From Rhodospirillales bacterium (GTDB lineage Bacteria; Pseudomonadota; Alphaproteobacteria; Rhodospirillales; Magnetospirillaceae), in NCBI GenBank assembly GCA_019455065.1, contig JACFNC010000006.1:62001-126000 (forward strand): a DNA stretch of 64,000 bases. Direction: 5' to 3'. Below are positions 34,435 through 42,826 of the stretch, piece after piece. Made by a program: the position numbers and the translations under genes. Each line of letters starts with the position of its first letter. Position 1 is the first letter of the stretch. The notes under the pieces are model-generated. The model saw only the letters and a program-made list of their open reading frames with translations. It was not told where the DNA came from and did not search any database.

Positions 34435-36012
34435 TCAGCGCATCACCGTGCGGCTTTGCTCGCGCATGAACAGCGGCAGGTAGTGCGGCCCCAGGCCGCC
34501 CTTTCCGGCAACGCCCGAACCCTTCCAACCGCAGAAGCTCTGCACGCCCGGCCAAGCGCCGGTGGTGGCGCCGCTGGCGCGGTTGGCATACAGCACCCCG
34601 GCCTCGGCGCGATCGAGGAAGAGATCGAGTTCCCTCTCGTCGCGCGTATAGATACCGGCGGTCAGGCCGTAGACCACCCGGTTGCCGTCGGCGATCGCCC
34701 GGCCAAGGTCGGAAAAGTCCTGCACGGCGAGCAACGGCAGGAAGATTTCCTCGCGGTGCAGCCGGTGTTCGGGCGGCAGGCCGGCGACGATGGTGGGCGG
34801 CAGGTAGAAGCCCTTGTCGTAAGGCCCGCCGGACAACCGCTCGCCACCGAGCAGCACCTCGCCCTGACCGCGCGCCTCGGCCATGGCCTGCCGGAAACGT
34901 GCGTGGGCGGCCTCGTTGATTACCGGGCCCATGAAGACGTCGCGTTGTTCGGGATCGCCGACCCGGACGGCATCGCTGGCGGCGAGGAGGCGGTCCAAAA
35001 ACGGTTCGCGCACCGCTTCGGCCACATAGACCTTGGAGCAGGCGCTGCATTTCTGCCCCTGCAGCCCGAACGCCGACTTCATGACCCCCGCCGCCGCGCA
35101 ATCGAGATCGGCCGACGCGGTGACGTAGGCCGGATTCTTGCCGCCCATTTCCACCACCACCGGGCGGGCGAACGGTCCCGCCGAGAAGCTGCGAAAAATC
35201 TCCATGCCAACTTGGTGCGATCCGGTGAAGGCGGCTCCGGCCAGCGCGGGCTGCGCGATCAGGCTGCGGCCCACCTCGCGGCCGCCGCACACCATGTTGA
35301 CGACGCCCTCGGGCAGCCCCGCCTCGGCGAACGCCCGCACCAGCAAGGCCCCGGTCAGTCCGGCCATCGGGCTAGGCTTGTAGACCACCGTGTTTCCGGT
35401 CACCAGTGCGCCCGCCATCATGTTGACCGACAGGGCGAGCGGAAAATTGAAGGGCGCGATGACCGCCCACACCCCGAGCGGTCGTAAGAGGACGCTGGTT
35501 TCCTCCTGCGGGAAGGCGCGGCGCATGGGATGTACGAAGCCCTCGTTGCGTTCCATCTCGTCGCAATAGTGCAGCACCAGGTCGATGCACTCCTCGGCCT
35601 CGCCCATCGCCTCCATTCGCGACTTCCCGACCTCCAGAAGGCAGGCGGCGGCTAGGTCGAACTTCGCCGCCTCGAGGGCGTCGGCGACGCGGCGCATCGC
35701 CCGCACCCGCTCGGGCCAGGAACGCCGCGACCAGTCAGGATAGGCCGCGGCGGCAGCCTCGACGGCGCGCGCCACGGCGGCGGGCGTCGCCTCGCGGAAG
35801 GCCCCAAGGACGATATCGCCATCGATCGGGCTGCGGGCGTCGTATGGCATGCCTTCGCGATCGTCGCGGCCGCCGATGACGTTCGGCCACTCCGCGCCGA
35901 GCCGGCGCGACCGGAAGGCCGGAATGACCTCGTCGAGGCGGTCATGGACGCCGGAGAAGTCCACGACACCGGCGTTGGAATAGGTCACGCGGGGAAGATC
36001 TGTTGCCGCCAT
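34435..36012 (-). CDS. Aldehyde dehydrogenase of the 1-pyrroline-5-carboxylate dehydrogenase (RocA) type
   Basis: A 525-residue NAD(P)-dependent aldehyde dehydrogenase. The N-terminal pattern TYSNAGVVDFSGVHDRL and the catalytic block GQKCSACSKVYV (nucleophile about C322) resemble L-glutamate gamma-semialdehyde (P5C) dehydrogenases; the general base is the Glu in VVVEMGGKNPAYV (about 288). ATG 36012 is chosen because GGGG lies 8 nt upstream; ATG 36018 is also possible. It is divergent from the BKACE gene, 82 bp apart, suggesting a shared catabolic role, so its real substrate may be a semialdehyde other than P5C. Confidence 0.82.
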   Translation of the reverse strand: MAATDLPRVTYSNAGVVDFSGVHDRLDEVIPAFRSRRLGAEWPNVIGGRDDREGMPYDARSPIDGDIVLGAFREATPAAVARAVEAAAAAYPDWSRRSWPERVRAMRRVADALEAAKFDLAAACLLEVGKSRMEAMGEAEECIDLVLHYCDEMERNEGFVHPMRRAFPQEETSVLLRPLGVWAVIAPFNFPLALSVNMMAGALVTGNTVVYKPSPMAGLTGALLVRAFAEAGLPEGVVNMVCGGREVGRSLIAQPALAGAAFTGSHQVGMEIFRSFSAGPFARPVVVEMGGKNPAYVTASADLDCAAAGVMKSAFGLQGQKCSACSKVYVAEAVREPFLDRLLAASDAVRVGDPEQRDVFMGPVINEAAHARFRQAMAEARGQGEVLLGGERLSGGPYDKGFYLPPTIVAGLPPEHRLHREEIFLPLLAVQDFSDLGRAIADGNRVVYGLTAGIYTRDERELDLFLDRAEAGVLYANRASGATTGAWPGVQSFCGWKGSGVAGKGGLGPHYLPLFMREQSRTVMR

Positions 36013-36094
36013 CGCCATCGCGCCCCAGCTATCATGCGTTGCCTTCCAATTTGGTCCATGCCAGCGTTGCACGCCATACTTGGATCGGATCCAC

Positions 36095-36937
36095 ATGAGC
36101 CGCCCCGCCATCATATCCGTGGCCATCACCGGCTCGGTACCCCGCAAGGCCGACCATCCGGCCCTGCCGGTCACGCCGGCCGAGCAGATCGAGGTTACCC
36201 ACCAATGTTTCGAGGCAGGCGCCGCCCTGGTTCACATTCACGTGCGCGATACGGACCAGAACCCCTCGTCCGATCCCGCCCTGTTTGCGGCCGTGCAGGA
36301 CGGAGTGCGGCGGCACTGCCCTGGAATGATCGTGCAGTTCTCGACCGGGGGACGCGGGCGCGGCGCCGCCGAACGCGGCAGCGCCCTGCCGCTGCGCCCC
36401 GACATGGCCTCGCTGGCCACCGGCTCGGTGAACTTCGCCAACGTGATTTACGAGAATTCGCCGCAACTCATCGAGGATTTGGCGCGCCGCATGCTTGAAC
36501 TCGGAATCAAGCCCGAGATCGAGGTCTTCGACCTCGCCATGCTCTACAACGCCCGCGCCCTGGTCGATCGCGGCCTGGTCGGAAAGTCCCCGCACGTGCA
36601 GTTCGTCCTTGGCATTCCGGGTGCCTTGCCGGCGCGGCGCAAGGTGCTTGACTTCCTGGTCGGCGAGTTGGCCGAAGTGCTGCCCGGCGCCACCTGGACG
36701 GCCGCCGGGGTCGCCCGCCACCAACTCGACGTCAACCATTGGGCGCTGGAGATGGGCGGACATCTGCGCACCGGGCTCGAGGACAACCTGCGCTTCGACA
36801 AGACGCGCCTAGCTGCGGGAAATGCCGAGCTGGTGGCGCGGGTCGCCGACCTTTGCGGCCGTTACGACGCCCGTCCGGCGACACCGGCGGAGGCACGCGC
36901 CCTGCTCGGCCTGGAGCCCGTTCGTCTGCCCGCCTGA
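36095..36937 (+). CDS. BKACE family beta-keto acid cleavage enzyme (DUF849)
   Basis: A 280-residue zinc-dependent TIM-barrel enzyme. The metal motif HIHVRD (H47, H49) in AALVHIHVRDTD, the segment VQFSTGGRG and the C-terminal HLRTGLEDN are family hallmarks. BKACE enzymes condense a beta-keto acid with acetyl-CoA to give acetoacetate and a new CoA ester; the founding member Kce acts in lysine fermentation on 3-keto-5-aminohexanoate. Product acetoacetate would feed the acetyl-CoA routes nearby. The specific keto acid is unknown. ATG start 36095; divergent from the aldehyde dehydrogenase. Confidence 0.86.
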   Translation: MSRPAIISVAITGSVPRKADHPALPVTPAEQIEVTHQCFEAGAALVHIHVRDTDQNPSSDPALFAAVQDGVRRHCPGMIVQFSTGGRGRGAAERGSALPLRPDMASLATGSVNFANVIYENSPQLIEDLARRMLELGIKPEIEVFDLAMLYNARALVDRGLVGKSPHVQFVLGIPGALPARRKVLDFLVGELAEVLPGATWTAAGVARHQLDVNHWALEMGGHLRTGLEDNLRFDKTRLAAGNAELVARVADLCGRYDARPATPAEARALLGLEPVRLPA

Positions 36938-36991
36938 AACGGCGTCGCCCGTCCCCATATGACTCTGCAACACACCGCATGGGAGGTCCGC

Positions 36992-37279
36992 ATGGGTCGA
37001 CGGGAATACGAAAGGGAGATGAAGGCGAAGCTGCGCGACCTGTCGTTCCGCATCGATTCGATAAAGCAGAAGCTGGACGGCGCCGACGACACGCGCCGCA
37101 GGGTCGCCCTGCGTGGCGAGCTGCAACGCCTGGAGCTTCGCCGCGACGAGGTCAGCGCCAAGCTGCAGGCGCTGCAACGCGAGCCGGACAGCGCGTGGTC
37201 GGACTTCAAGGCCGAGGTCGAGAGCGACTGGGACGACCTCGTCCAGCAGTTCGAAGAGGGTGTCGGCCGCCTGACTTGA
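36992..37279 (+). CDS. Small coiled-coil protein, sll1863-type stress family
   Basis: A 95-residue, highly charged protein that should form one long helical coiled coil (MGRREYEREMKAKLRDLSFRI to about residue 70), followed by the conserved amphipathic end SAWSDFKAEVESDWDDLVQQF. This matches the sll1863-like stress-response family of small coiled-coil proteins; the function is poorly known. ATG 36992 is chosen because GGGAGG is 6 nt upstream, over an ATG 11 codons earlier. A large inverted repeat follows 25 bp after its stop. Confidence 0.78.
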   Translation: MGRREYEREMKAKLRDLSFRIDSIKQKLDGADDTRRRVALRGELQRLELRRDEVSAKLQALQREPDSAWSDFKAEVESDWDDLVQQFEEGVGRLT

Positions 37280-37303
37280 GGGAGGGCGCCGGTTTCGATT
37301 GGA

Positions 37304-37382
37304 CGGTCATTGCGAGTCGAAGGCGAAGCAATCCAGCCCGGTTTCCGGTATTGCTTCGTCGCTCCGCTCCTCGCAAACGACA
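37304..37382. repeat. Dispersed inverted repeat, family B
   Basis: About 79 bp able to fold into a long imperfect hairpin: the left arm has CGGTCATTGCGAG and GGCGAAGCAATCC, the right arm TATTGCTTCGTCGC and CTCCTCGCAAACGAC. This is the well-known TCATTGCGAG...GAAGCAAT type of palindromic repeat found in many proteobacterial genomes. It fills the gap between the coiled-coil gene and the convergent ecm gene, where it may act as a transcript end. Confidence 0.8.
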
Positions 37383-37409
37383 CGCGGTCTTGAGGCGCCT
37401 TCGCGGCTC

Positions 37410-39395
37410 TCAGGCGGCGCGCCGCTCCACCAGGTCGACAATCTCGCCCATGATGGCGGAGAGATCGTAGTCCTTGGGCGTGTAGATGCGGGCGCAGCCG
37501 GCCGCCAGCAGGGCTTTGGCGTCGTCGGGGGGGATGATGCCGCCAGCCACCACCGGCACCTCGCCCAGTCCGGCGGCGCGCATGCGCTCCAGCACCTCGG
37601 TGACCAGGGGAACGTGGCTGCCCGACAGGATCGACAGCCCGACGACGTGCACCCCCTCCTCCAGCGCGGCGTTGACGATCTGGGCCGGGGTCAGGCGAAT
37701 GCCCTCGTAGACCACCTCCATACCGGCATCGCGGGCGCGGACCGCGATCTGCTCGGCGCCGTTCGAGTGGCCGTCTAGTCCGGGCTTGCCGACCAGCATC
37801 TTGACGCGACGGCCGAGGCGCGCGGATACCGCCTCCACCTTCTCCTGTACTCCCCGCAAGGTGTCGCGCCCGCCTGCGGCGGCCGCCCGCCCGACGCCGG
37901 TCGGGGCACGGTATTCGCCGAAGATCTCGCGCAGGGTGCCGGCCCATTCGCCCGTCGTCACCCCCGCATGGGCGCAGGCGATCGACGGCTCCATGACGTT
38001 GCGGCCCTCGGCCGCGGCGGCGCGCAATTCGGCCAGCGCCGCGGTGACCTTGGCGGCGTCACGCTGGGCGCGCCAGGCCCGGAGGGCTTCGATCTGATCC
38101 TGCTCGGCCCCGGGATCGACGGTGAGGATGCTGCCGTCGCCGGCGGTCAGCGGGCTGGGCGCGCCGTCGGTGAAGCGGTTCACCCCGACCACCACCTGCT
38201 CGCCGGCCTCGATGGCGGCGATGCGCCGCGCGTTCGACTCCACCAGCCTTTGCTTCATGTAGCTGGACTCGACGGCGGCGACCGCCCCGCCCATGGCGTC
38301 GATGCGGGCCAGTTCCTCACGGGCCTGCAGCTTCAACTCTTCGACCCGCTCGGCGATCACCCGCGCCCCGTCGAAGATGTCGCCATAGTCGAGAAGGTCG
38401 GTCTCGTAGGCCACGATCTGCTGCAACCTGAGGCTCCACTGCTGGTCCCAGGGGCGCGGCAGGCCCAGCGCCTCGTTCCAGGCCGGAAGCTGCACGGCGC
38501 GGGCGCGGGCGTCCTTGGACAGCACCACCGCCAGCATCTCGAGCAGGATGCGATAGACGTTGTTCTCGGGCTGCTGCTCGGTCAAGCCCAGCGAGTTGAC
38601 CTGCACCCCGTAGCGGAAGCGCCGCATCCGCTCGTCGGCGATGCCGTAGCGGTCGCGACAGATCTCGTCCCAGAGCTGGGTGAAGGCCCGCATCTTGCAC
38701 ATCTCGGTGATGAAGCGGATTCCGGCGTTGACGAAGAAGCTGATGCGCCCCACCACCAGCGGAAAGTCCTCCGCCGGCACCGCTTGGCGCACGCGGTCGA
38801 GCACCGCCACCGCCGTCGCCAGGGCGAAGGCCAACTCCTGCTCTGGCGTGGCCCCGGCCTCCTGGAGGTGATAGGAGCACACGTTGATCGGGTTCCACTT
38901 GGGAACTTCGCGATAGGTGAAGGCGATGACGTCGGTGGTCAGGCGCAGGCTGGGTTCGGGCGGAAAGATGTAGGTGCCGCGCGACAGATATTCCTTGATG
39001 ACGTCGTTCTGGGTGGTGCCGTTGAGCGCCGCCCGCGCCGCCCCCTGGCGCTCGGCGGTCGCGACGTAGAGCGACAGCAGCCAGGCGGCGGGCGCGTTGA
39101 TGGTCATCGAGGTGTTCATCTTTTCGAGCGGAATGCCGTCGAACAGCGCCATCATGTCGCCGAGATGGCCGACGGGCACGCCGACCTTGCCCACCTCGCC
39201 GCGCGCCAGGGGATGGTCGGCGTCGTAGCCGGTCTGGGTGGGCAGGTCGAAGGCGACGGACAATCCGGTTTGACCGCGCGCCAGATTCGTGCGAAACAGC
39301 CGGTTGCTCTCCCGCGCCGACGAATGCCCGGAATAGGTGCGGAAGAGCCAGGGCTTTTCGCGGCTCGATGGGTTGGCGGCAACGTCTCGGGTCAT
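37410..39395 (-). CDS. ecm: Ethylmalonyl-CoA mutase (MeaA/Ecm)
   Basis: A 661-residue adenosylcobalamin-dependent mutase converting (2R)-ethylmalonyl-CoA to (2S)-methylsuccinyl-CoA in the ethylmalonyl-CoA pathway. Strong family blocks: PWLFRTYSGHSSA at residues 15-27, TGLSVAFDLPTQTGYD, NPINVCSYHLQEAGATP, and the B12-binding DGHSNG near residue 540 (base-off histidine). The domain order and length match Ecm/MeaA rather than the larger methylmalonyl-CoA mutase subunit. GGGAG lies 7 nt before the ATG. It is divergent from ccr across a 305-bp regulatory region, the expected genetic company. Confidence 0.95.
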   Translation of the reverse strand: MTRDVAANPSSREKPWLFRTYSGHSSARESNRLFRTNLARGQTGLSVAFDLPTQTGYDADHPLARGEVGKVGVPVGHLGDMMALFDGIPLEKMNTSMTINAPAAWLLSLYVATAERQGAARAALNGTTQNDVIKEYLSRGTYIFPPEPSLRLTTDVIAFTYREVPKWNPINVCSYHLQEAGATPEQELAFALATAVAVLDRVRQAVPAEDFPLVVGRISFFVNAGIRFITEMCKMRAFTQLWDEICRDRYGIADERMRRFRYGVQVNSLGLTEQQPENNVYRILLEMLAVVLSKDARARAVQLPAWNEALGLPRPWDQQWSLRLQQIVAYETDLLDYGDIFDGARVIAERVEELKLQAREELARIDAMGGAVAAVESSYMKQRLVESNARRIAAIEAGEQVVVGVNRFTDGAPSPLTAGDGSILTVDPGAEQDQIEALRAWRAQRDAAKVTAALAELRAAAAEGRNVMEPSIACAHAGVTTGEWAGTLREIFGEYRAPTGVGRAAAAGGRDTLRGVQEKVEAVSARLGRRVKMLVGKPGLDGHSNGAEQIAVRARDAGMEVVYEGIRLTPAQIVNAALEEGVHVVGLSILSGSHVPLVTEVLERMRAAGLGEVPVVAGGIIPPDDAKALLAAGCARIYTPKDYDLSAIMGEIVDLVERRAA

Positions 39396-39700
39396 CCTTT
39401 ACTCCCACTCGCGCGCGCAATTTCCAGCCGGCTCGTGCGCCACGCGCGCATTCGCGACAAATTATTACCGGGTTAACCCGGTCCATTGAAACAAACTATC
39501 AAATTGTGCATTGCGAAGGAAGCTGGAAAACGTTAGAAACGGCTCTATGCGCCCGACGGGATGCGGCCGCGCGCCCGAATAATGTCGCAATGCGGCAATA
39601 GCAATGTGGCGCGGTCGGTTGGGGGACCGTCGCGCCTGAGGGAATTGCGGCCGCCGCAACGCTGACCGGTGGGCCGCCATCGAGAGGAGTCCGACAGGTC
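39396..39700. promoter_or_regulatory. ecm / ccr divergent regulatory region
   Basis: A 305-bp gene-free interval, more AT-rich than its surroundings in 39450-39545. It holds the perfect 16-bp palindrome described separately, TTGAAA at 39485-39490 on the plus strand, and three GCAAT units around 39587-39607. The ccr ribosome-binding stretch GAGAGGAG lies about 11 nt before its ATG. No small gene is convincing here. Confidence 0.7.
39461..39482 (-). promoter_or_regulatory. Perfect 16-bp palindrome and -10-like box upstream of ecm
   Basis: ACCGGGTTAACCCGGT (39467-39482) is fully self-complementary. On the minus strand it directly precedes TAATAAT (39461-39467), a good -10 box, so it would occupy the spacer of the ecm promoter. 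This is the arrangement of a repressor or MerR-like activator site. The regulator is not in the window. Confidence 0.55.
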
Positions 39701-40984
39701 ATGAGCGAAGCGGCAGCCGTCATCAACCTCAAGCAGGGGCAGGTGACCAAGGATCTCTACGAGATCGGAGAGATTCCCCCGCTCGGCCACGTGCCGAAAC
39801 AGATGTATGCGTGGTGCATCCGCCGCGAGCGTCACGGCACCCCCGACAAGGCGATGCAGGTCGAGGTCGTCGAAACCCCCGAGATCGACTCCCATGAAGT
39901 CCTGATCATGGTGATGGCCGCCGGCGTCAACTACAACGGCGTGTGGGCGGCGCTCGGCAAGCCGATCTCGCCCTTCGACACCCACAAGGCGCCCTATCAC
40001 ATCGCCGGCTCCGACGCCTCGGGCATCGTCTGGAAGGTTGGCAGCAAGGTGAAGCGCTGGAAGGTCGGCGACGAGGTGGTGGTGCACTGCAACCAGACCG
40101 ACGGCGACGACGAGGAGTGCAACGGCGGGGACCCGATGTTCTCGCCCAGCCAGCGCATCTGGGGCTACGAGACCCCCGACGGCTCGTTCGCGCAGTTCTG
40201 CCGCGTCCAGGCCCAGCAGGTCATGACGCGGCCCAAGCACCTGACCTGGGAAGAGGCGTCCTGCTATACCCTGACGCTGGCCACCGCCTACCGCATGCTG
40301 TTCGGCTTCCGCCCGCACATCCTGCGGCCCGGCCACAACGTGCTGGTGTGGGGGGCGTCGGGCGGCCTCGGCTCGATGGCGGTGCAGCTCATCTCGGTGG
40401 CCGGCGCCAACGCGATCGGCATCATCTCCGAGGAGGACAAGCGCCAGTTCGTCATGGACCTGGGCGCCAAGGGCGTCATCAACCGCAAGAACTTCGACTG
40501 CTGGGGCCAATTGCCGGACGTCGACGACAGCGCGGGCTACGCCGAGTACATGAAGAAGTGTCGCGCCTTCGGCAAGGCGATCTGGGACATCACCGGCAAG
40601 GGCGTGGACGTCGACTTCGTGTTCGAACATCCCGGCGAGCAGACCTTTCCGGTGTCCTGCTTCGTGGTCAAGCGCGGCGGCATGGTGGTGTTCTGCGCCG
40701 GCACCACCGGCTACAACCTGACCTTCGACGCGCGCTTCGTGTGGATGCGCCAGAAGCGCATCCAGGGCAGCCACTTCGCCAACCTGTTGCAGGCCAGCCA
40801 GGCCAATCAGCTGGTCATCGAGCGCCGCATCGACCCCTGCATGTCCGAGGTGTTCTCGTGGGAGGAAATCCCCGCCGCCCACATGAAGATGCTGCGCAAC
40901 GAGCACAAGCCCGGCAACATGGCCGTGCTGGTGCAGGCCAAGAAGCCCGGCCGCCGCACCGTCGAGGACTGCCTGGAGGCATAG
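39701..40984 (+). CDS. ccr: Crotonyl-CoA carboxylase/reductase
   Basis: A 427-residue NADPH-dependent medium-chain reductase that reductively carboxylates crotonyl-CoA to (2S)-ethylmalonyl-CoA, the key step of the ethylmalonyl-CoA pathway. Blocks typical of Ccr: KDLYEIGEIPPLGHVPKQMYAWCI near residues 18-41, GVNYNGVWAALG near 75-86, the Rossmann motif VLVWGASGGLGSMAVQL near 216-232, and FEHPGEQTFPVS near 308-319. It is followed at 102 bp by mcd, with a hairpin repeat in between that may set different expression levels. Confidence 0.96.
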   Translation: MSEAAAVINLKQGQVTKDLYEIGEIPPLGHVPKQMYAWCIRRERHGTPDKAMQVEVVETPEIDSHEVLIMVMAAGVNYNGVWAALGKPISPFDTHKAPYHIAGSDASGIVWKVGSKVKRWKVGDEVVVHCNQTDGDDEECNGGDPMFSPSQRIWGYETPDGSFAQFCRVQAQQVMTRPKHLTWEEASCYTLTLATAYRMLFGFRPHILRPGHNVLVWGASGGLGSMAVQLISVAGANAIGIISEEDKRQFVMDLGAKGVINRKNFDCWGQLPDVDDSAGYAEYMKKCRAFGKAIWDITGKGVDVDFVFEHPGEQTFPVSCFVVKRGGMVVFCAGTTGYNLTFDARFVWMRQKRIQGSHFANLLQASQANQLVIERRIDPCMSEVFSWEEIPAAHMKMLRNEHKPGNMAVLVQAKKPGRRTVEDCLEA

Positions 40985-41004
40985 ACCGGCGCGGCGCTCG
41001 CAGT

Positions 41005-41064
41005 CGTCATTGCCGGGCTTGACCCTGCAATCCATGGACCCCCGGGCCGCGCCCGGGGGTGACG
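41005..41064. repeat. Dispersed 60-bp hairpin repeat, family A copy 2
   Basis: Same length and ends as the copy at 32424: CGTCATTGCCGGG ... CCCGGGGGTGACG. The right half forms ACCCCCGGGC-CGC-GCCCGGGGGT, a perfect 10-bp stem. It lies between ccr and mcd, 23 bp before the mcd start. Being inside an operon it could act as an RNA barrier or partial terminator. Confidence 0.85.
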
Positions 41065-41086
41065 TTATCAGGAAGACCTCATCGTC

Positions 41087-42745
41087 ATGACCGACACCCC
41101 CCTGCTTCCCCACCTGCTCAACGCCTGCCGCAACGCGCTGGCCACCGTCCAGGAACTGGACGCGGTGGTGAAGGGCAAGCTTCGCCGCATGCTCGAGCGC
41201 AACGGCGACCTCGACGGCGAACTGCTGGAGCGGCACCAGTTCGCCGCCCACGGCTACGCCTGGTTCGCCACCTACGTCGCGGCGCTGACCCAGATGCAGG
41301 GATGGGCGGAGCGGCTGGAGGCCGCCGGCCGGCTGGGCGAGCTGGAAGGTCTGATGCTTCAGGCGGCGTTCGGCGAGTACCTGTCGCAGATCTACGGCGG
41401 CATTCCCATGAGCCAGGGCGAGATGGTGCGCCTCGTCGATTTCGGGCTCGATTCCACCGATCGCCACCAGGTGCAGTCGCACGACCTGTCGGTGCTGCGC
41501 GAGCAGGGCAATACCGAGGCGGTGCGCAGCCGCATCGCGGCCCTGATCAAGGATGGAAATTACGGCGACGCCAGCCTTGCCGACGAGACGCTGGAGCTGG
41601 TTCGCGACCAGTTCCGCAAGTTCGCCGAGGCCGAGGTCATTCCCTTTGCCCACGACTGGCACCTGAAGGACGAGCTGATCCCCCTGCCGGTGGTCGAGCA
41701 GATGGCCGAGATGGGCGTGTTCGGCCTGACCATTCCCGAGGAATGGGGCGGTCTGGGCATGGGCAAGATGGCCATGTGCGTGGTCACCGAGGAACTGAGC
41801 CGCGCCTATATCGGCGTCGGCTCGCTGGGCACGCGCTCGGAGATCGCCGGCGAGCTTATCCGGCTGGGCGGCACGCCGGAGCAGAAGGAGACCTTCCTGC
41901 CGCGGATCGCCTCGGGCGAGATTTTGCCGACGGCGGTATTCACCGAGCCCAACACGGGCTCCGATCTGGCGTCCCTGCGCACCCGAGCGATGCGGGACGG
42001 CGACGTCTACCGGGTGACCGGCAACAAGACCTGGATCACCCATGCCAGCCGCTCCGACCTGATGACTCTGCTGGTGCGCACAAACCCCGACCGCAAGGGC
42101 TACCAGGGCCTGTCGATGCTGCTGGCGCCGAAGCCGCGCGGCACCGAGGCCGACCCCTTCCCGGCCGAGGGCATGACCGGCGGCGAGATCAAGGTGCTGG
42201 GCTACCGCGGCATGAAGGAGTACGAACTGGGCTTCGACGGTTTCGAGGTTCCGGCCGCCAACCTGCTCGGCGGCGAGGAGGGCCAGGGCTTCAAGCAGCT
42301 CATGGCGACCTTCGAGTCGGCGCGCATCCAGACCGCGGCGCGCGCCGTCGGCGTCGCCCAGTGCGCCATGGAGACCGGCATGCGCTACGCCCAGGAGCGC
42401 ATCCAGTTCGCCAAGCCGCTCTACGCCTTTCCGCGCGTCCACGGCAAGCTGGCGTGGATGGCGGTGGAAACCATGGTCGCCCGCCAGCTCAGCTATTTCG
42501 CCGCGCGCGAGAAGGATTCCGACCGCCGCTGCGACATCGAGGCCGGCATGGCCAAGCTGCTCGCCGCCCGCGTCGCCTGGGCCAACGCCGACAACGCCTT
42601 GCAGATTCACGGCGGCAACGGCTATGCCGAGGAATACCCGATCAGCCGCATCCTGTGCGACGCCCGCATCCTCAACATCTTCGAAGGCGCCGCCGAGATC
42701 CAGGCCCAGGTGGTGGCACGGGGCCTGCTGGCGAGAAGGAACTGA
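41087..42745 (+). CDS. mcd: (2S)-Methylsuccinyl-CoA dehydrogenase
   Basis: A 552-residue acyl-CoA dehydrogenase. The extra N-terminal region of about 150 residues (MTDTPLLPHLLNACRNALATVQELD...) before the dehydrogenase core distinguishes Mcd from ordinary members of about 380 residues. Core motifs: FTEPNTGSDLASL, TWITHASRSD, and IHGGNGYAEEYPISR near the end. Mcd oxidises (2S)-methylsuccinyl-CoA to mesaconyl-CoA with FAD and passes electrons to ETF; etfBA lies 4 kb downstream. Together with ecm and ccr it completes the pathway-specific core. The remaining enzymes (epimerase, mesaconyl-CoA hydratase, lyase) are not in the window. Confidence 0.94.
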   Translation: MTDTPLLPHLLNACRNALATVQELDAVVKGKLRRMLERNGDLDGELLERHQFAAHGYAWFATYVAALTQMQGWAERLEAAGRLGELEGLMLQAAFGEYLSQIYGGIPMSQGEMVRLVDFGLDSTDRHQVQSHDLSVLREQGNTEAVRSRIAALIKDGNYGDASLADETLELVRDQFRKFAEAEVIPFAHDWHLKDELIPLPVVEQMAEMGVFGLTIPEEWGGLGMGKMAMCVVTEELSRAYIGVGSLGTRSEIAGELIRLGGTPEQKETFLPRIASGEILPTAVFTEPNTGSDLASLRTRAMRDGDVYRVTGNKTWITHASRSDLMTLLVRTNPDRKGYQGLSMLLAPKPRGTEADPFPAEGMTGGEIKVLGYRGMKEYELGFDGFEVPAANLLGGEEGQGFKQLMATFESARIQTAARAVGVAQCAMETGMRYAQERIQFAKPLYAFPRVHGKLAWMAVETMVARQLSYFAAREKDSDRRCDIEAGMAKLLAARVAWANADNALQIHGGNGYAEEYPISRILCDARILNIFEGAAEIQAQVVARGLLARRN

Positions 42746-42750
42746 TTTGG

Positions 42751-42773
42751 TCCCTCTTCCTCGGGGAGAGGGA
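42751..42773. repeat. Hairpin repeat, family C, first unit
   Basis: TCCCTCTTCC-TCG-GGGAGAGGGA, a 10-bp stem with one mismatch, starts 5 bp after the mcd stop. With the unit at 42840-42866 it belongs to the common CCCTCTCCC...GGGAGAGGG class of intergenic repeats. Confidence 0.7.
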
Positions 42774-42826
42774 CGGGGCCCCGGCCCGAAGGGTTGGGGT
42801 AGGGTGAGGCCAACCGCCGGATGCCG

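Noticed and set aside
39545-42610. 1021-codon minus-strand open frame across ccr and mcd
   Set aside because: Both plus-strand genes are unmistakable; the antisense frame is a compositional artefact of high GC.
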